A DNA stretch of 64,000 nucleotides from Topomyia yanbarensis (Eukaryota; Arthropoda; Insecta; Diptera; Culicidae): the NCBI RefSeq assembly GCF_030247195.1, contig NC_080670.1, forward strand, positions 35,989,934 to 36,053,933. The letters run 5' to 3'. The stretch's first letter is position 1. Every line of letters begins with the position of its first letter. A program made the position numbers and the translations under genes. This document shows, piece by piece, positions 47,585 through 59,520 of the stretch. The notes beneath the pieces were generated by a model. It saw nothing but the letters and a program-made list of their open reading frames with translations. It was not told the origin of the DNA and did not search any database.

Positions 47585-47670
47585 TTCACTCGGTCTCGAA
47601 CCCTGAAGTATCAGCTTACGTGCCTGCAACATACCCCATACACCATTTGATAGGGGTGGTTAGCTCGGGC
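47585..47670 (-). repeat. tRNA-like SINE candidate
   Basis: The minus strand carries GGTTCGAGACC (47592-47602), one base from a B-box consensus. Upstream is an A-box-like GGTGTATGGGG (about 47633-47643) at roughly tRNA spacing. No tRNA fold was confirmed. The body after it has no clear tail. Confidence 0.35.
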
Positions 47671-47699
47671 CAAACTCATTGACTTTTGGGAAAATGCTT

Positions 47700-49000
47700 C
47701 TATTATACCACTCTGATATACGACTTTGTATATGCGAAGGTAAGATAACTAACTCGCCTATCATAATATACTCTTAATGATATCCGAAATGTGTTGTAAT
47801 CAACTTATATATTGTAACATTCTTGTACTTATGGAATTTAACATATATGTCCATATGTACATATAATATAATGTACATATAATAATCCAATTAATGTCAA
47901 ATTTGTCTAAATTCTTCGAGGGCTCTATTATAGTAAGAAAGCTATATATATTCGCCAAAAATATCAACGAGAATGGCACATTATATTTTAAATAAACTGT
48001 ATTAAAATAATTTATAAACTTTTGCTTCGCTCCTACGAAACATATATACAAGTTAGCGTAAGAATCCTCATTGATATTTTTTTAAATGAGCATTTTTCGT
48101 CAATATATACCTAATAAATTGCTTGAAAAATTTATCAACTCATGGAAATAACCAAAATAGTGTTTGAATCAATCATATTAACTTTTCAAAATTTGCTTTG
48201 GGATGCACTTTAGTTTCAACATGTTTCAAGTTCTGTGAATACTATCCACGCTTTTCATATTTTTTGTTCTGTTAACATAAGTACGTACGCCAGTCTTGAA
48301 ATTAACTAAAGCTGTTTATAAACAATGTATGTATAAAAAACTCATAATTTTAACTATTACCTGAAAGTCTTGTCCATATTTTATAGTTCTATATGTTCCT
48401 ATTCATGGTACGATGCAACCATGCTGGTATGGGAACGAATTCAACAATATCAACATATAACTGAGACCCTTTTTTACATAGTATCGATTGATTTATTTAC
48501 TTTTAAAACCTAACAGAACTGATATTTTATTGTGGGGATTGAATTGAAGTCGGTACCAAGCCAACATTTCATACGGAATTAGCCACACCGCCATTTGCTG
48601 ATTGTTGACGTGCAATAGTTGGATTAATTTGGCTATTACCGACACACATTTGCGTAGTCGTAATTGTTGCTAATTATTGCACTAATAACGAGCCTGTATA
48701 TACATTATATGACTTAGTTTGCACTCATATACGAGAATCGTAAACGAATCATCACAACGTACTAGTTAAGATAAATTTTGTATAATGTGTATACATACGG
48801 TGTACCATTATACGATTCCGATAAAAATTGTATGCTTATACGATTTTAGTTGGTCATCCTTATACGACTCTTGGTTAACTGGGTGGCCACATTTTCTTGA
48901 AACCGAGATTTTGAAATAGTTTAAACATAAGCTTTCTGTCTACAGTTAAGATGACATCATATATTAATCATGATAGTTATAGAAAATCACTTTAACGTGA
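47700..49000. other. AT-rich intronic sequence with TATACGA motifs
   Basis: TATACGA(T/C)T recurs at about 47717, 48727, 48812, 48837 and 48861, on the same strand. A weak B-box-like site (AATTCAATCCCC, minus strand, 48534-48545) is too poor to call a SINE. Confidence 0.45.
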
Positions 49001-49002
49001 TT

Positions 49003-49140
49003 AGGAATGCGCGTTTCGATTTCGTCTCATCAGGTATCTGGCACCAGGTAGACGCAAATCCAAAAATGAATACATTACTTGCGTTTACAACTAAACAACT
49101 GTTCGCCAGTGACGTCCCACAAGTACATACTGCCACACGA
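49003..49140 (+). repeat. Dispersed repeat, copy also at 12.9 kb
   Basis: GCGTTTCGATTTCGTCTCAT CAGGTATCTGGCACC, then ACTAAACAACTGTTCGCCAG TGACGTCCC. The same blocks appear in another order at 12925-13140. Confidence 0.6.
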
Positions 49141-50130
49141 TGAATGCGATGGTGGATTTCGACTCACAACGCCGGATTTTTTCCCTCTACAGCTATGAAA
49201 ATTAAGTTATGTGCTATTCATATACAAAAAAAATATATTGAGTTTGGCAAGCAATTTATGGCTGAGAACTGGATGATTTCTGACAAAAAAAGTCAGGATC
49301 ATCAGAGCGTGTAAGATCGAAACAGTTCCCACGGCGAATGTGGTTAACACAGATGTTATTTTTTTATACAGTTCGTTAATTTGTCAGAGCACTCAGCATT
49401 AGCTTGAAGATGAAAATTTTCACATTTTGTTAAATTTTTGCAACAAAGGGATTACATTTGAAGGCCAAAGAAAGGCAATTTGAAATTTTTAGATTGGTAG
49501 TTCTGAACTGAATTGAAAATAAAGAAATAAAGAGACACAAATTTGATTTTCGTAATGGAGGCAGTCTGTAAAAGACATTATCAGAGGAGTTACAAATATT
49601 CGAGTGTCATCCCCTCTCGCAGATTGATGGAATTGACGGTATTGTAAACATCATCAAGCCAAAATAGATTCAATAGAGTTATCTAAATATGAGGACCTTC
49701 GCTCTTTTTAGTTTCTATTTGCATCAAGTTCTACTACTAGAGGTTAATTACTTCTAATGTTAATAATCCACCAATCATTATGACTACTCAGGATTTGATT
49801 TGTATAAGAAGCCCGCTTCAAGATGTTGATTACAATACGCCTCGATAGTGGTGTATCGAGGAGGTCGGGAGGACTGATGTGAGCCTTTTTTCTGTTCTAT
49901 ACTTTTCCTTTCGTTACCAGCTCACAACCAACAATCAACCAATAACAAATAGATAATTGAGAAAGGATGTGCTATGTGTGGTGGTTCTATTAAAGTATTA
50001 GTAGTGTTTGAAGTACTAATGTATTTTTGTGATGTGATGTAACTGTATATATCAGCTGTGTCTTGCACCTGTCTAATCTATTACATCTCTCATCTATTGT
50101 CTTTTATCTCTTCTTTTCGAATCTTATACT
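49141..50130. other. Intronic sequence without recognised features
   Basis: Nothing recognised apart from an 8-bp-arm hairpin at about 49850 (CCTCGATA/TATCGAGG). Confidence 0.5.
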
Positions 50131-50149
50131 GTCATTTTACACCCGCCTT

Positions 50150-50938
50150 CAGCTGGGTCAGTCAAAGATGACGCTCATATCCATCAGATAACACGTTCCA
50201 TGACCGGCAATTACTGTTGATACGCGAGAACTCACTCCCTTCTAGCATCTGAACCGCACACTGAAATTATGTATCAGTTTCACGGCTCGCGCAATCGCTC
50301 AGGACTACACGCAAATATGTGAATGGTACCACGGTAATATAATCGAATGTATACACGCGAAATCACATGCACGCTAGCACACGCGAAATCACATACACGC
50401 TAGCACACGCGAAAAACACGTTAACATACAACCGCTCGAGCTCTTCGCGACCTTCCATGCACACCTACGCCCGCGGTTGCTCAAACATGATTACATCTCG
50501 GTGATAGTGAATGTCTTAACACTCAAATTCTCAAACGCGGTCTCAAGCGGGAGCCTACAAAAATGCCCTTGCGCACGCGATCACGAATCGGTCACGTCCG
50601 GAAGTGTCTATCCTAGAAGCCTAGGTCCATGCCTTCAGCTGGACCAATTAAGAAAATACGCTCATACCTATTAGACAACACGTCTCATGGCGAAATGACC
50701 GGGAACCATAGCGATATGAGGGAACCCACACTCTGCTAGAACCTGAACCGTACACCGAGAATTCAATATCAGACTCACGATTCGCGCGACCATTCAAGAA
50801 CACACGCGAATATGTTACAAAATCACGTCAGCATACAAACGTTTGAGCCTTGTCGCGATTATCCAAGTAATTTACGCCCACGATCTCGTAAACATGATAA
50901 CACCTCGGTGATAAGGTGGACGTCTCAGCACCTTAAGG
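50150..50938 (+). repeat. Long-period tandem repeat, second cluster, left part
   Basis: Same units as at 23.9-25.7 kb. AAACGCGGTCTCAAGCGGGA is at 50534, GAATCGGTCACGTCCGGAAG at 50586, and CACACGCGAATATG near 50802. The array is interrupted at about 50939 by the inverted-repeat element and resumes at about 52655. Confidence 0.75.
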
Positions 50939-51059
50939 CTCAAGTTACCTCAAGGCTTGGTAGTGTGCGTAAGAAAAATTGTGTTCAGCTTTGCCACCAG
51001 ATTATCCATTTAAACCTTTTCAAAACTCTAAAAGAAGAATATCAGTCGGTTTATTAGTT

Positions 51060-52276
51060 TTTTTTTATAATTATTAAATTTATTTAGGCCCAAATGCGGT
51101 AGCTCAACGAGGCCGATTGTTCGTTTTTTACAATAAATAAAAAAACAACTATGTTAAGTTTTTTGTCTCGTTCATGCGCAGCTTTCTGCTGCGTGTTGAG
51201 ATCCTTTTTCTAGGGGGCGAAATATTGCCAGTGTTGTCCACTGCCATTTGAGGTTCGATCCGTTTGTCTTCTTTTGCGTTGTCGTTCATGTCCATGTCCT
51301 CGTCCGTACTACTTTCCTGCTGCTCGCGGTCAGATGTTCCAGTTTGTGTCTTGCTCTTATCGGTCGTCATTGTATGTTCGTATTTTTCGGCATTCGTTTC
51401 GTTGTTGTTGTTGCTGGTTGTTGGTGCTTGATCCGAAGATGTTGGTTTTGCAGCTGTTAGTGGTTTAGCGTAAGATGGTTCTGGGCTGATTTCAGTTGGA
51501 TTGGTTAAGTTTTCCTTAACAGTTTCTACGCAAGGTTTTCCGAGGTGCAGCTTCTTCGTGCAGAACTGGCACGTAGGAATTTGCCCTGGGTACGTGACTA
51601 GTGATGTTTGATGAATGAGAACATCGTCACTTCCTAACGCTGTGACGGGTATGTATGAGGGAATTGGCTTGGTCACACGCATTCTCACCACACGAACACC
51701 GTTAGGGATGCCCGGGAAAAAATTCCTCCAAGTCTCATGTGTAACGGAGTCTACTTCTCCGTATTTTTGCAAGCATTTTTTAATCGCGCCGTCAGGGGTA
51801 CGCGTAGCCAAATCATGGACACGAACTTCTACAGCGCCGTTCTCGATGTATACGGGAATGCTATATTTAACATTGCCGCATTCGGCAGTGTGCTGCATGT
51901 TGTTTCGCGAGGCGAATGACTCAGCTTGGTTAATGTTATTGAACGAAATCAGCACGCAATGTTTGATATGATGCATTTGTAGGGTTTTCACTTCAGCCAG
52001 ATTGAGTTTCATCTGCACTTTTAATAACTGTTCCACTTCCCGAATGGCTGGTCTTACGGGGCATTTCGAAAAATCAACAGCAACACAGTTCGGCCGTATC
52101 TGGGTTGCTTTTTGCTGGGCACCGTCACTCATCACTAAATCGCACAGTAGGTATAGGCTATTGTTATATGGACTGCTTGTGTGATAGGCACCGATTGATT
52201 TTTAGGTAGAATTGACCGTTTCACTTGCGCGGGACGATTTTTTGCTTCTGCTCAGGGCGAGATGTGAAGACAAATT
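51060..52276 (-). mobile_element. ORF1-only LINE with 12-bp target duplications
   Basis: Flanked by the exact direct repeat GGTTTATTAGTT (51048-51059 and 52277-52288). On the minus strand the insert has a 141-bp 5' UTR, one intact 328-codon ORF1, then only about 89 bp of 3' UTR ending CTAAATAAATTTAATAATTA and poly(A) (51060-51070). There is no endonuclease or reverse transcriptase. An intact ORF1, a tail and a perfect 12-bp target duplication point to a fairly recent retrotransposition of a short element. It would depend on an outside LINE, as mammalian HAL1-type elements do. Confidence 0.85.
51149..52135 (-). CDS. LINE ORF1 nucleic-acid-binding protein, intact
   Basis: A complete 328-residue ORF starting MMSDGAQQ and ending at TAG. 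Two RRM-like segments are inferred at about residues 15-100 and 102-185 (second: VEVRVHDLA…LQKYGEVDSV…GVRVVRMRV). A single CCHC zinc knuckle follows with C189, C192, H197 and C202 (spacing CX2CX4HX4C, CQFCTKKLHLGKPC). The rest is a low-complexity Asn/Thr/Glu/Asp-rich tail (residues about 205-300) and a basic C-terminus (PPRKRISTRSRKLR). RRM plus knuckle is the gag-like ORF1p layout of many insect LINEs, where it coats the element RNA and chaperones priming. The usual ORF2 is absent. The longest intact non-satellite ORF in the window, it lies antisense to Gprk2. Confidence 0.85.
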   Translation of the reverse strand: MMSDGAQQKATQIRPNCVAVDFSKCPVRPAIREVEQLLKVQMKLNLAEVKTLQMHHIKHCVLISFNNINQAESFASRNNMQHTAECGNVKYSIPVYIENGAVEVRVHDLATRTPDGAIKKCLQKYGEVDSVTHETWRNFFPGIPNGVRVVRMRVTKPIPSYIPVTALGSDDVLIHQTSLVTYPGQIPTCQFCTKKLHLGKPCVETVKENLTNPTEISPEPSYAKPLTAAKPTSSDQAPTTSNNNNETNAEKYEHTMTTDKSKTQTGTSDREQQESSTDEDMDMNDNAKEDKRIEPQMAVDNTGNISPPRKRISTRSRKLRMNETKNLT

Positions 52277-52654
52277 GGTTTATTAGTTCATCACGATTCA
52301 ATTCATGCAAAATATCTGATGGAAAAACCATCGGCTTAGCTGAATGGTGCTTTTGAAAAAGTGATTTTTTCATTGCGCAGTTGTGTTGCGTACCCCAGCA
52401 CGGTGTGGTAGTGTGACAAAAAATCACAGCCCCTTTTTCAAAAGCGCCATTTAGCGAAACCGATAGTTTTTCCAGCAGCTATTTTGTATGATTTGAATCG
52501 TTGTGATCTAATAAATCGGCTGATATTCTTCTTTTAGAGTTTTGAAAAGGTTTAAATGGATAATCTGGTGGCAAAACTGAACACAATTTTTCCTACCCAT
52601 ACTACCCAGCGTTCGAATCTAACACATGCTCAAAAAAAGTAACTTGAACCATAA

Positions 52655-53420
52655 ACTTACAAACGCGATCGCAAGCGTCAACCTACAAAACGATCATGAA
52701 TAGGGCACGTCCGGAAGTCTCTATCCTCGGTACTAACAGTCTAGGTCCATTTCAATTAAAAAAAAGAAACAAAAAAATAAAATTGAAAAATTAAGAAAAA
52801 ATAACTCTCATATCCGTTGGACCAACACGTTTCATGGCGACATGACCGTCAACTCGAGTGATATGGGGTAATTCACTCCCTGTCAGAATGTGTCCCGTAC
52901 ACCAAAAACTAAAAATACGTCCCGGGTAATCATGCAAGAACACACGTGAATATGTGGATGGCCACTGGGTTACAAAATTCGAATTTGTACACGCGAATTC
53001 ACGCGAGCACAAGCGACAAACACGTCAACATACGAAGGTTTAAGCCCTTCGCGATCATTTACGCATACCTACGCCCGCGATCGCGCAAACTTGTTAACAC
53101 TCCGGTAATAAAGGCACACGGTTTTAATACACAATTTATACACTCGATGTTACATGTATGCTAATACACTCGACATACAAACGTACACGCGATCGTACAA
53201 ATGCTCTAGTCCGTCGCGATGATACACGCGATCGCGAAGTCCCTACGCCCGCACATAGCTGAACCGTACAATGAATATCACATTCAGAATCACGTCCCGC
53301 TACAATTGGTCTAAAGCAGTGTTTTAGTGGGCGCCATTGTCTGTCTCTTCTGCAATTGTAGTGTGTGATTCTGACGGGGAGCCCTTCCGAGAACCTAGCT
53401 CTACAGCTCCAGTATGATAA
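52655..53420 (+). repeat. Long-period tandem repeat, second cluster, right part
   Basis: Resumes with CAAACGCGATCGCAAGCGTC (52659), then GGGCACGTCCGGAAGTCTCT (about 52702). It ends in the same terminal block as the first cluster (CAATTGGTCTAAAGCAGTGT at 53303 to about 53410). An A-rich stretch is at 52755-52800. Confidence 0.75.
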
Positions 53421-53724
53421 CTCTAAACAAATTAAATCATGGTGCTTTATTCACGAATTTGGGTACTATTTTTTCGTCCATATATGACTGCACGATATGT
53501 CTCCGAAAAGACTGCTGCAATTAGCAGCTTCATGTTCTCTCTGTTAAGGGCTTATATACCTTTTTCCAAATAATATAAAAAAATTATCTCTTTTTACAAG
53601 TCGTGCATTTCCAGATTATTTCAACAAACGGCAAGTCTATTATAAATTCTCGGCAGTTGGCTGCCCTGAGCAATAAACACATGATAACACTTTTGAGAGT
53701 TGCATAGATCGTATCCCTTATAAA
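53421..53724. other. Intronic sequence without recognised features
   Basis: Nothing recognised. Confidence 0.5.
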
Positions 53725-53978
53725 GGACCATTCATAAATTACGTAACGCTTTTAGGGGGGGAGGGGGTACGACAAATTTTGACATGTTGTGACATATGGG
53801 GGAGGGGGAGTAAGGAAGATCGTTATGTAACAGGTTTTTACTGAAGAAAAAAATTTCAAGGAATTCGTAACGTAATAGGGGGGGGGGGGGTATAGAAAAA
53901 TTTGTGACAATTTGTTACATGGGGGAAGGGAGAGTCAATTTTGGGCATTTTTTGCGTTACGTAATTTATGAATGGTCC
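53725..53978. mobile_element. MITE with 25-bp termini and G-rich interior, 254 bp
   Basis: The left terminus starts GGACCATTCATAAATTACGT and goes on AACGC. The right edge is its exact reverse complement, GCGTTACGTAATTTATGAAT GGTCC. The interior has G-rich runs, including a G13 at 53878-53890 and GGGGGGGAGGGGG near 53755. I recall this terminus as widespread in arthropod genomes. There is no transposase. The target duplication is ambiguous (flanks ATAAA and CTAAA). Confidence 0.85.
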
Positions 53979-56900
53979 CTAAATGTGAATTCAAATTTGT
54001 GTAATCCTTTACCACATCCTATTAACCAAAACTCATTCCCGTGGCAAACGTAAAGACGCAGAAGTACACACTGTCTCCATAACAACGTTTGTTACACTAA
54101 CATTCCTTTTCTTCCCCGATGGCTGTAAGAACGTGACCGGCGCCGTTGTTAGCATTTCAAAGTATAGCATTCAAAGGCCGCATTCTTCGATTCTCTGCGC
54201 AATTTCGCTGGCCCTGGTTAGCTACAAATTGTACGGTCAGCATTCCCATGCCTTTGCAAGGGGGTTTAGGTTTTTTCCTACAGCAAAATTTGTTTCCTGT
54301 TGAAAGCTAAATATAGCCTATATTTGTTTACCAGCCTGTAACATCTCGACAATAGTCCTGTCTAATCCTATCATCAGCATAACAACATAATTAAGGTAGA
54401 CTCCTGTCCACTACACACAGACTGACAACAAAATCAAGAACAAAGAAAAGGAAAATCTACTTGAGCTGATTGGGCACAGAGTTTCCAGATTGAGTAGACA
54501 GAAGGCGTCCTAGCGATGATAGCTCGGCTGGGTTGGTTCTATTCAATCGGAGATGATGATGATTGACATAACGATGGGAGCAATCTTATCATTGGATGCT
54601 AATGCAATCACTCTTTTCCAGTAAGATGAACCGATAGAAATCGATTATTATCTAGAGGGGCTATTTCGATGGTAAACAACATTCTTCAAATTCGATCACT
54701 AATGCTAAGCAGTAACGTTTGATGAGTTGAATCTATAATGTTTTAAACTATGGATTTTGTTTATTATTTTCATACCCAAAAGGGCTTCTTATTGCCAAGT
54801 GTTTCGTTGACAATGGACCAAACTGCTGAACGATAGCAAATGTCTGTCACCAGATTGAGCGAACGCAATCTTCTTCCACTTCATGAATCTGGTCAAGGAC
54901 CATAATAAAATAACAGATCAATATCAATAACCTTCTCGGAGTCTATTATGTTCCCATGTTTACAATGCATACATAATCATAAAACATCCGAAAAGTTTTT
55001 CTCGTAATCACTTTTCAGTATAGATGCGATGCTTGACTGGAATTGCGTTCCAGTGAGATGTTTTCATCCTGATTGGAAAATTGTTTGACAAATCTACTGA
55101 ACTGACTAACAACAAGAAAACAAGCTTTGAGTCTGCAATCAGTAGTTGCATTCTCGGCGTGTCCCATCTACTAGTCACCTACCACTCCCTTCCTTGGCAT
55201 AGGATTGTGATTGCAGCTTTTCCGTGGTCCAGGGAAGAGGCACAATTAAAAAAACGAAAACTTCATAATACTTAAACGGACACCCAACTGTGCAGACTGC
55301 ACGGGGGATGACCACAAGGGTGGATATCTAGTTCCAATCCCCATTCGGGGCAACCGAACGTTGCGCTGCTGGCTGGTTTTATCTTTATCTCCACATACCT
55401 AGATGATGCGAATGAGCGGAGGAGAGATGTAAAAACCTCTCGAACAGGAAGCGCCATAAATTTTCATTTATGACTTCTGGCACCAACAGCCCGAGTGTAG
55501 CCCGGAATCCCGGAAATGTGGGACGATTTTGTCCAGCATCAGCAGCATAGCATCCAGCAGCAGCAAGGGATGAGTATCACCACACAACACAAAAAACGGC
55601 TTTGTTTGTTGACCCACCAAGACCTCCTCACTGCTCAAGTGTAATGCATTGTTCTCGATGTAATATAAAAATACTGCTTGCTAGAGACTACCGAAGTTGG
55701 CGAAATCTGGAGCGGGTTTCTATGCAAAATGTACGTGGCGGGACGGAAATTGGGTTGATAGAGTGTAATGGGATGTGACTGGCTCGGTCGAGCGGACGAT
55801 TTGATGGTTTTTGCATGATTTGTAGTAGTGGGGGTATGGAGAAGTGTGATAAAGTAATGAAACATTATTGGAGTTACGCAATCTTTTGTAAAGGCGATCA
55901 TTAGCGACGCCGTGGACAGTTGAGCAAATTGGCAGCTAAACGGGAGTGTACTTAGCAAATATGAAAGCCCTTTTTTGCAGTTCTCGTTGAAGATGCGCTA
56001 ATCCATAAAGACAATTTAGCCGAGGTCGCTGAGAGTTTCTGAGAAGTAAAATCCTCGGTCACGTCTGTGAGGTACAGTAGAAAAATCAGAGCATTGACAT
56101 TGCTGCCTTGCTGAATTTCAGATAAGGCGAAAAAACATCGTTACTACTGCAAAAGCGTCGTTATTCTTGTCAAAAGCAGTAGAAAGATAAACAAATCAAT
56201 CGCTAAATGAAAGTAAAAGGCTTGTACTTTCAGCATCGTATGATGTTGTTTGCTCCATTTTGCATCTTAACGGGTTATTTAGGCTGGAAGAGACCCCAAA
56301 AATATCGCAAAATTTGAAATATCTTTATAAATAAAAATAGATTGGAAGTTACTTCTTTCCGCAAAAATATGTGATTCGATACCCCAAACAACTTTGTGGA
56401 AGATTCCAAGAACACAGAAGAATGACTCAAAAAGTTATCATAAAAAAACTAATGTTACATAACTCAAAAAATATTAAAGTTTGATATATTGTGTCTTCAG
56501 CAATTTCTTTTTTAGTGATATTTTCTACAAATTTGCCGAAGACATAGTTTCTATCTTAATTAGTTCAGGAAATAGATTTCGTATATCATTTTTTGGTGAA
56601 TTAATCACCGAACGATATATTTCTGTAGATGCGCAATCATAAAAGCAAGAACTTCTCCGAACAAACTATACTCCTAAAGTTAACTGTTTAAACGCTATTA
56701 ATTTTGAGCACGAATACAGTGTTTTAAAATCACTGTGCACTGTATACATCAGGAAAATCACTGCAAGCGAAAATAAGAAATTAAAAGGATATTTTTGTTG
56801 CCTACAACTTTTGGACAGTAAATCATTCCAGCTTTATGCTATATTTCTCCTTAGTGGAGAAACATTTGGGTAAAAACAATTTTTTTCCACTGAGAGGAAA

Positions 56901-57370
56901 ATTTTTTAAAACCACATTTGTTTCGATTTTGTCTCATCAGAATCCGACACTAACTTAGTAACTTAGTCTTTAAGAGTTCCATATGCCGATTAAATGCTAG
57001 AAATATTTGCATTACTAACTCTATTATAAGGCATCAATGTGGAACTGTCAAAATTAAAAGTCTGCTATGTCAAGCTATCCGGTAGCTTCAATGGGTTTTC
57101 ATTGTCCGCAATAATTTTGCTGCGCTTTTTTTATGTTTCCTTTTCAGTATTATAAAAGAAAAGAGAGTTCAGTCAAAATAACGTTTAAAACTGTAATTGA
57201 GACGCAGAAGAAAATGACAACAATACATTAGCATTATATTGGTTTTGCATTTGCTGTATAATAGCACTAACTGAATATATAAAGCACACATGAGGTAAAA
57301 TATCAGAAGGCACATAGCTTTATATACATATATTTTTTTTGTTTTTATAGTAAGACTTCAAAAGATTCAA
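53979..57370. other. Intronic sequence; one dispersed repeat fragment
   Basis: Frames at 55635-55958 and elsewhere have no recognised domain. TTTCGATTTTGTCTCATCAG (56921-56940), followed by AATCCGACACTAACTTAG, belongs to the dispersed family seen at 3.0, 13.1 and 49.0 kb. A CAG-rich patch is at 55535-55570. Confidence 0.5.
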
Positions 57371-57399
57371 AAGCCTGGCCTGTAGTGTATTGGTACTGT

Positions 57400-58229
57400 A
57401 TGGTACTCACTACTCGCTTTCGTGCCTAACCACTAAAAACACTCCTAACTTTTTCGCTCTTCTTCCCCACGGAACGACATCAAGATACTACTTCGTGGGG
57501 GGTCTCGTTGTGCTTTCTTCGCTTCCCTTTGGCTCACGAGATTTCCGCAGCTCTTCAGCTTCCAGTCTTACCACGATCTACTCGGACAGTCATCGGCGGT
57601 GAACTCGCTCTACTCCGACTGAGAGTTCCCCTACGGAGGAATTTCTCCTGACACCGATACCCGCTTTCTTGAGCCATTTAGGTTCCAGCTTAGTCGAGAT
57701 CTTCTAGGATATTATCTAGCGGCGAAACTACCCAACTGAGAGTTCCCCAACGGCGGAATTTCTCTCGGCACCGATGCCTGTTTCGTGAGCTAATTAGCTC
57801 ATAGCCAATTAGAATCTACCCTACTTTGAACTCCTAGGCGGTGGATTTATCCCGATACCGATGCTTGTTTTCGTGAGCCATTCAATTCCCCGCTTCGTCC
57901 CGATCTACTCGATCTAGTCCCTGGCGGTGGACTACTCAACGGGCCAGGCAGTAGATGCCGAGGTATATCCAGTGATTCTGGGTGGAGCGTAGCTTCCGGT
58001 TCGCTGGCGCACCAACGACCTGTGGCTGACAGCTCAACGCGATCTGGTCGAACTAGTCCACGGCGGTGGATTTAGTCTACTCAAGAGCTACCCGCAAGGG
58101 AGTAGAGGTAGGTCCAGCGATTCCGGCGGAGCCAGGCATCCTTTGGTGCGGCGTCACGTTCTACTCAACTGGTCCCCGGTGGTGCATCTAGTTTACTCAA
58201 GTGGAGGGCTCCTCTGCGGCGGGATTTTT
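57400..58229 (-). repeat. R1-type LINE 3' UTR with internal tandem repeats
   Basis: Units of roughly 90-115 bp begin near 57621 (GAGAGTTCCCCTACGGAGGA), 57739 (GAGAGTTCCCCAACGGCGGA), 57828 and 57915, and more loosely to 58215. Each holds GGCGG(A/T)…TTTCTC/TTTATCC…CCGATGC…GTGAGCCA. They lie directly downstream, on the minus strand, of the R1-like coding relic, so they are best read as its 3' UTR. Confidence 0.65.
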
Positions 58230-59520
58230 TTCCGGACCCGATTTGTTGTTTCACGGGTGCTTTCTTATCGGCGGCGTTTCAGTGTTGTTTCCTTTGCCAC
58301 TTCCACTGCTGCGCGGCGAGTACTCCTAACTACTCTATTGGCCGCATCCTAGATGTATTCTTCGTGCATACCTCTTTGACGGTATCGTCGACTGTCACGC
58401 CGGGTTTCTTCTAGTCTAGTATATTCGAAGACCACGTTTTCCAGCGTCTCTTGCACGTTCACACACTCCGGGCAAAGGGGTGACAAAGCATGTCCAAACC
58501 GATGCAGGTACTTCCGGAAGTATTCGTGCCCTACGTCAAACGGAAGTTTGCCTCTCTATGCTTCCTATGCACCTTCGTCGACAGATTTGGGATGAGTCGG
58601 TGGGTTCACCTTCCTTTCTCCGCATTGTCACACTCCGTGTATTTCTCCGCTGGTAGCATTCCACGTTCTCAGTCAGAGTGATGCAGATGGGAATCACTCC
58701 GGTAATGACCCTAGTAACAATTAAGGTTATATGGCACTCTTTAAAACTTAGATTGTACTTGTAGTGGGTTATGAAACTAGAAATGCTACTTAGGGACGCA
58801 TACTGCCTTCCACGATGTAGTTTTGTACGAGCTCGCGACACGACCAGCCATTAGGCGAAACGTGCTTGATAACTTCGTCCGGTTCCAGTTTGAGTTCACC
58901 ACGCTAGCCCAGGCCGGTACGACATACTCAGTATTGTGGAAGATACACCCTCCAAGAGACGGTCTCATGCTGCATTTTGCTCCTCCGATGTTCGACATGA
59001 TCCTTGCCAATAAGCTCTCCGCGCAGCCTTCTTATACACCTAATCGACGTGTCTGTTGTAATTTTACCGATCGTCGACTCTCACACCCAGGTACCTCAAC
59101 GCACGCATCGCTACACGCTGGATTTTTTTCGGTTGCTGACCACCACTACCTCCGTCTTGTGGAGAGCCAACTGCAACTTAACATCAACCACCCAGGCTTC
59201 CACAATGTCTATTGAATCTGCCGTTAACACCTTTACTTCCTCGTGGGTCTCGCCTGTTATCTTCAGGTCAACATCATCAACAACGCCTTACGATCTCGAC
59301 TCCCCTAAGAAATTTCATTCATAACACTCCATTGTACATTATGTTCCAGAGCGTTGGGTCGAGTATGGAGCCGTGAGGTAGCCCCGCCGTGACCCTAATC
59401 GACCCTAGCCCCATGTTCGTCTCGTAGATAAGTACTCAGTTCTGAATGTATCTTGTCAGACCCGTGTACGAATAATCCGGGACCCGCATTCTGTGCAGTG
59501 CTACGGCGATAGCAGCCCAG
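58230..59520 (-). pseudogene. R1-clade LINE reverse transcriptase, 5'-truncated
   Basis: The minus strand from 59520 reads AAIAVALHRMRVPDYSYTGL, RVTAGLPHGSILDPTLWNIM (RT motif B, GLPHGS) and the pre-C-terminal LQLALHKTEVVVVSNRKK. LSSTFRLMAGRVASSYKTTS and VITGVIPICI follow, then a zinc-finger-like SPLCPECVNVQETLE (about 58455-58500). LTRYIQN, TLWN and FRLMAxRVASxY are R1-clade marks. The catalytic FADD block is disrupted near 59290, and frameshifts and stops are frequent. R1 elements are known for rDNA targeting. This copy lies outside rDNA, as is common for R1-clade relatives. Confidence 0.85.

Larger units (their letters stand above)
50939..52654. mobile_element. Inverted-repeat element split by a LINE insertion
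   Basis: The left arm (about 50949-51059, continued at 52277-52360) is the reverse complement of about 52430-52645. Examples are AAAAATTGTGTTCAGCTTTG at 50973 against AACACAATTTTT at 52580-52591, and CATCGGCTTAGCTGAATGGT against its counterpart near 52450. Outermost ends GGCTCAAGTTACC and GTAACTTGAACC are inverted. After removing the inserted LINE (51060-52276), the element is about 500 bp with arms of about 190-210 bp and no ORF. It interrupts the long-period repeat at the equivalent of CAGCACCTTA|ATAAACTTACAAACGCG. The target duplication is not resolved. Confidence 0.75.

Noticed and set aside
51248..52184. + strand ORFs opposite the LINE ORF1
   Set aside because: Cys/Val/Phe-rich antisense of the Asn/Thr/Asp-rich ORF1.
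56270..56920. Third GGGTTAT-type TTAA MITE starting TTAACGGGTTATTTAGG
   Set aside because: No matching right terminus was found before the next repeat.
57390..59324. + strand ORFs of 64-130 codons over the R1 element
   Set aside because: The minus strand carries the clear RT motifs; these are antisense shadows.
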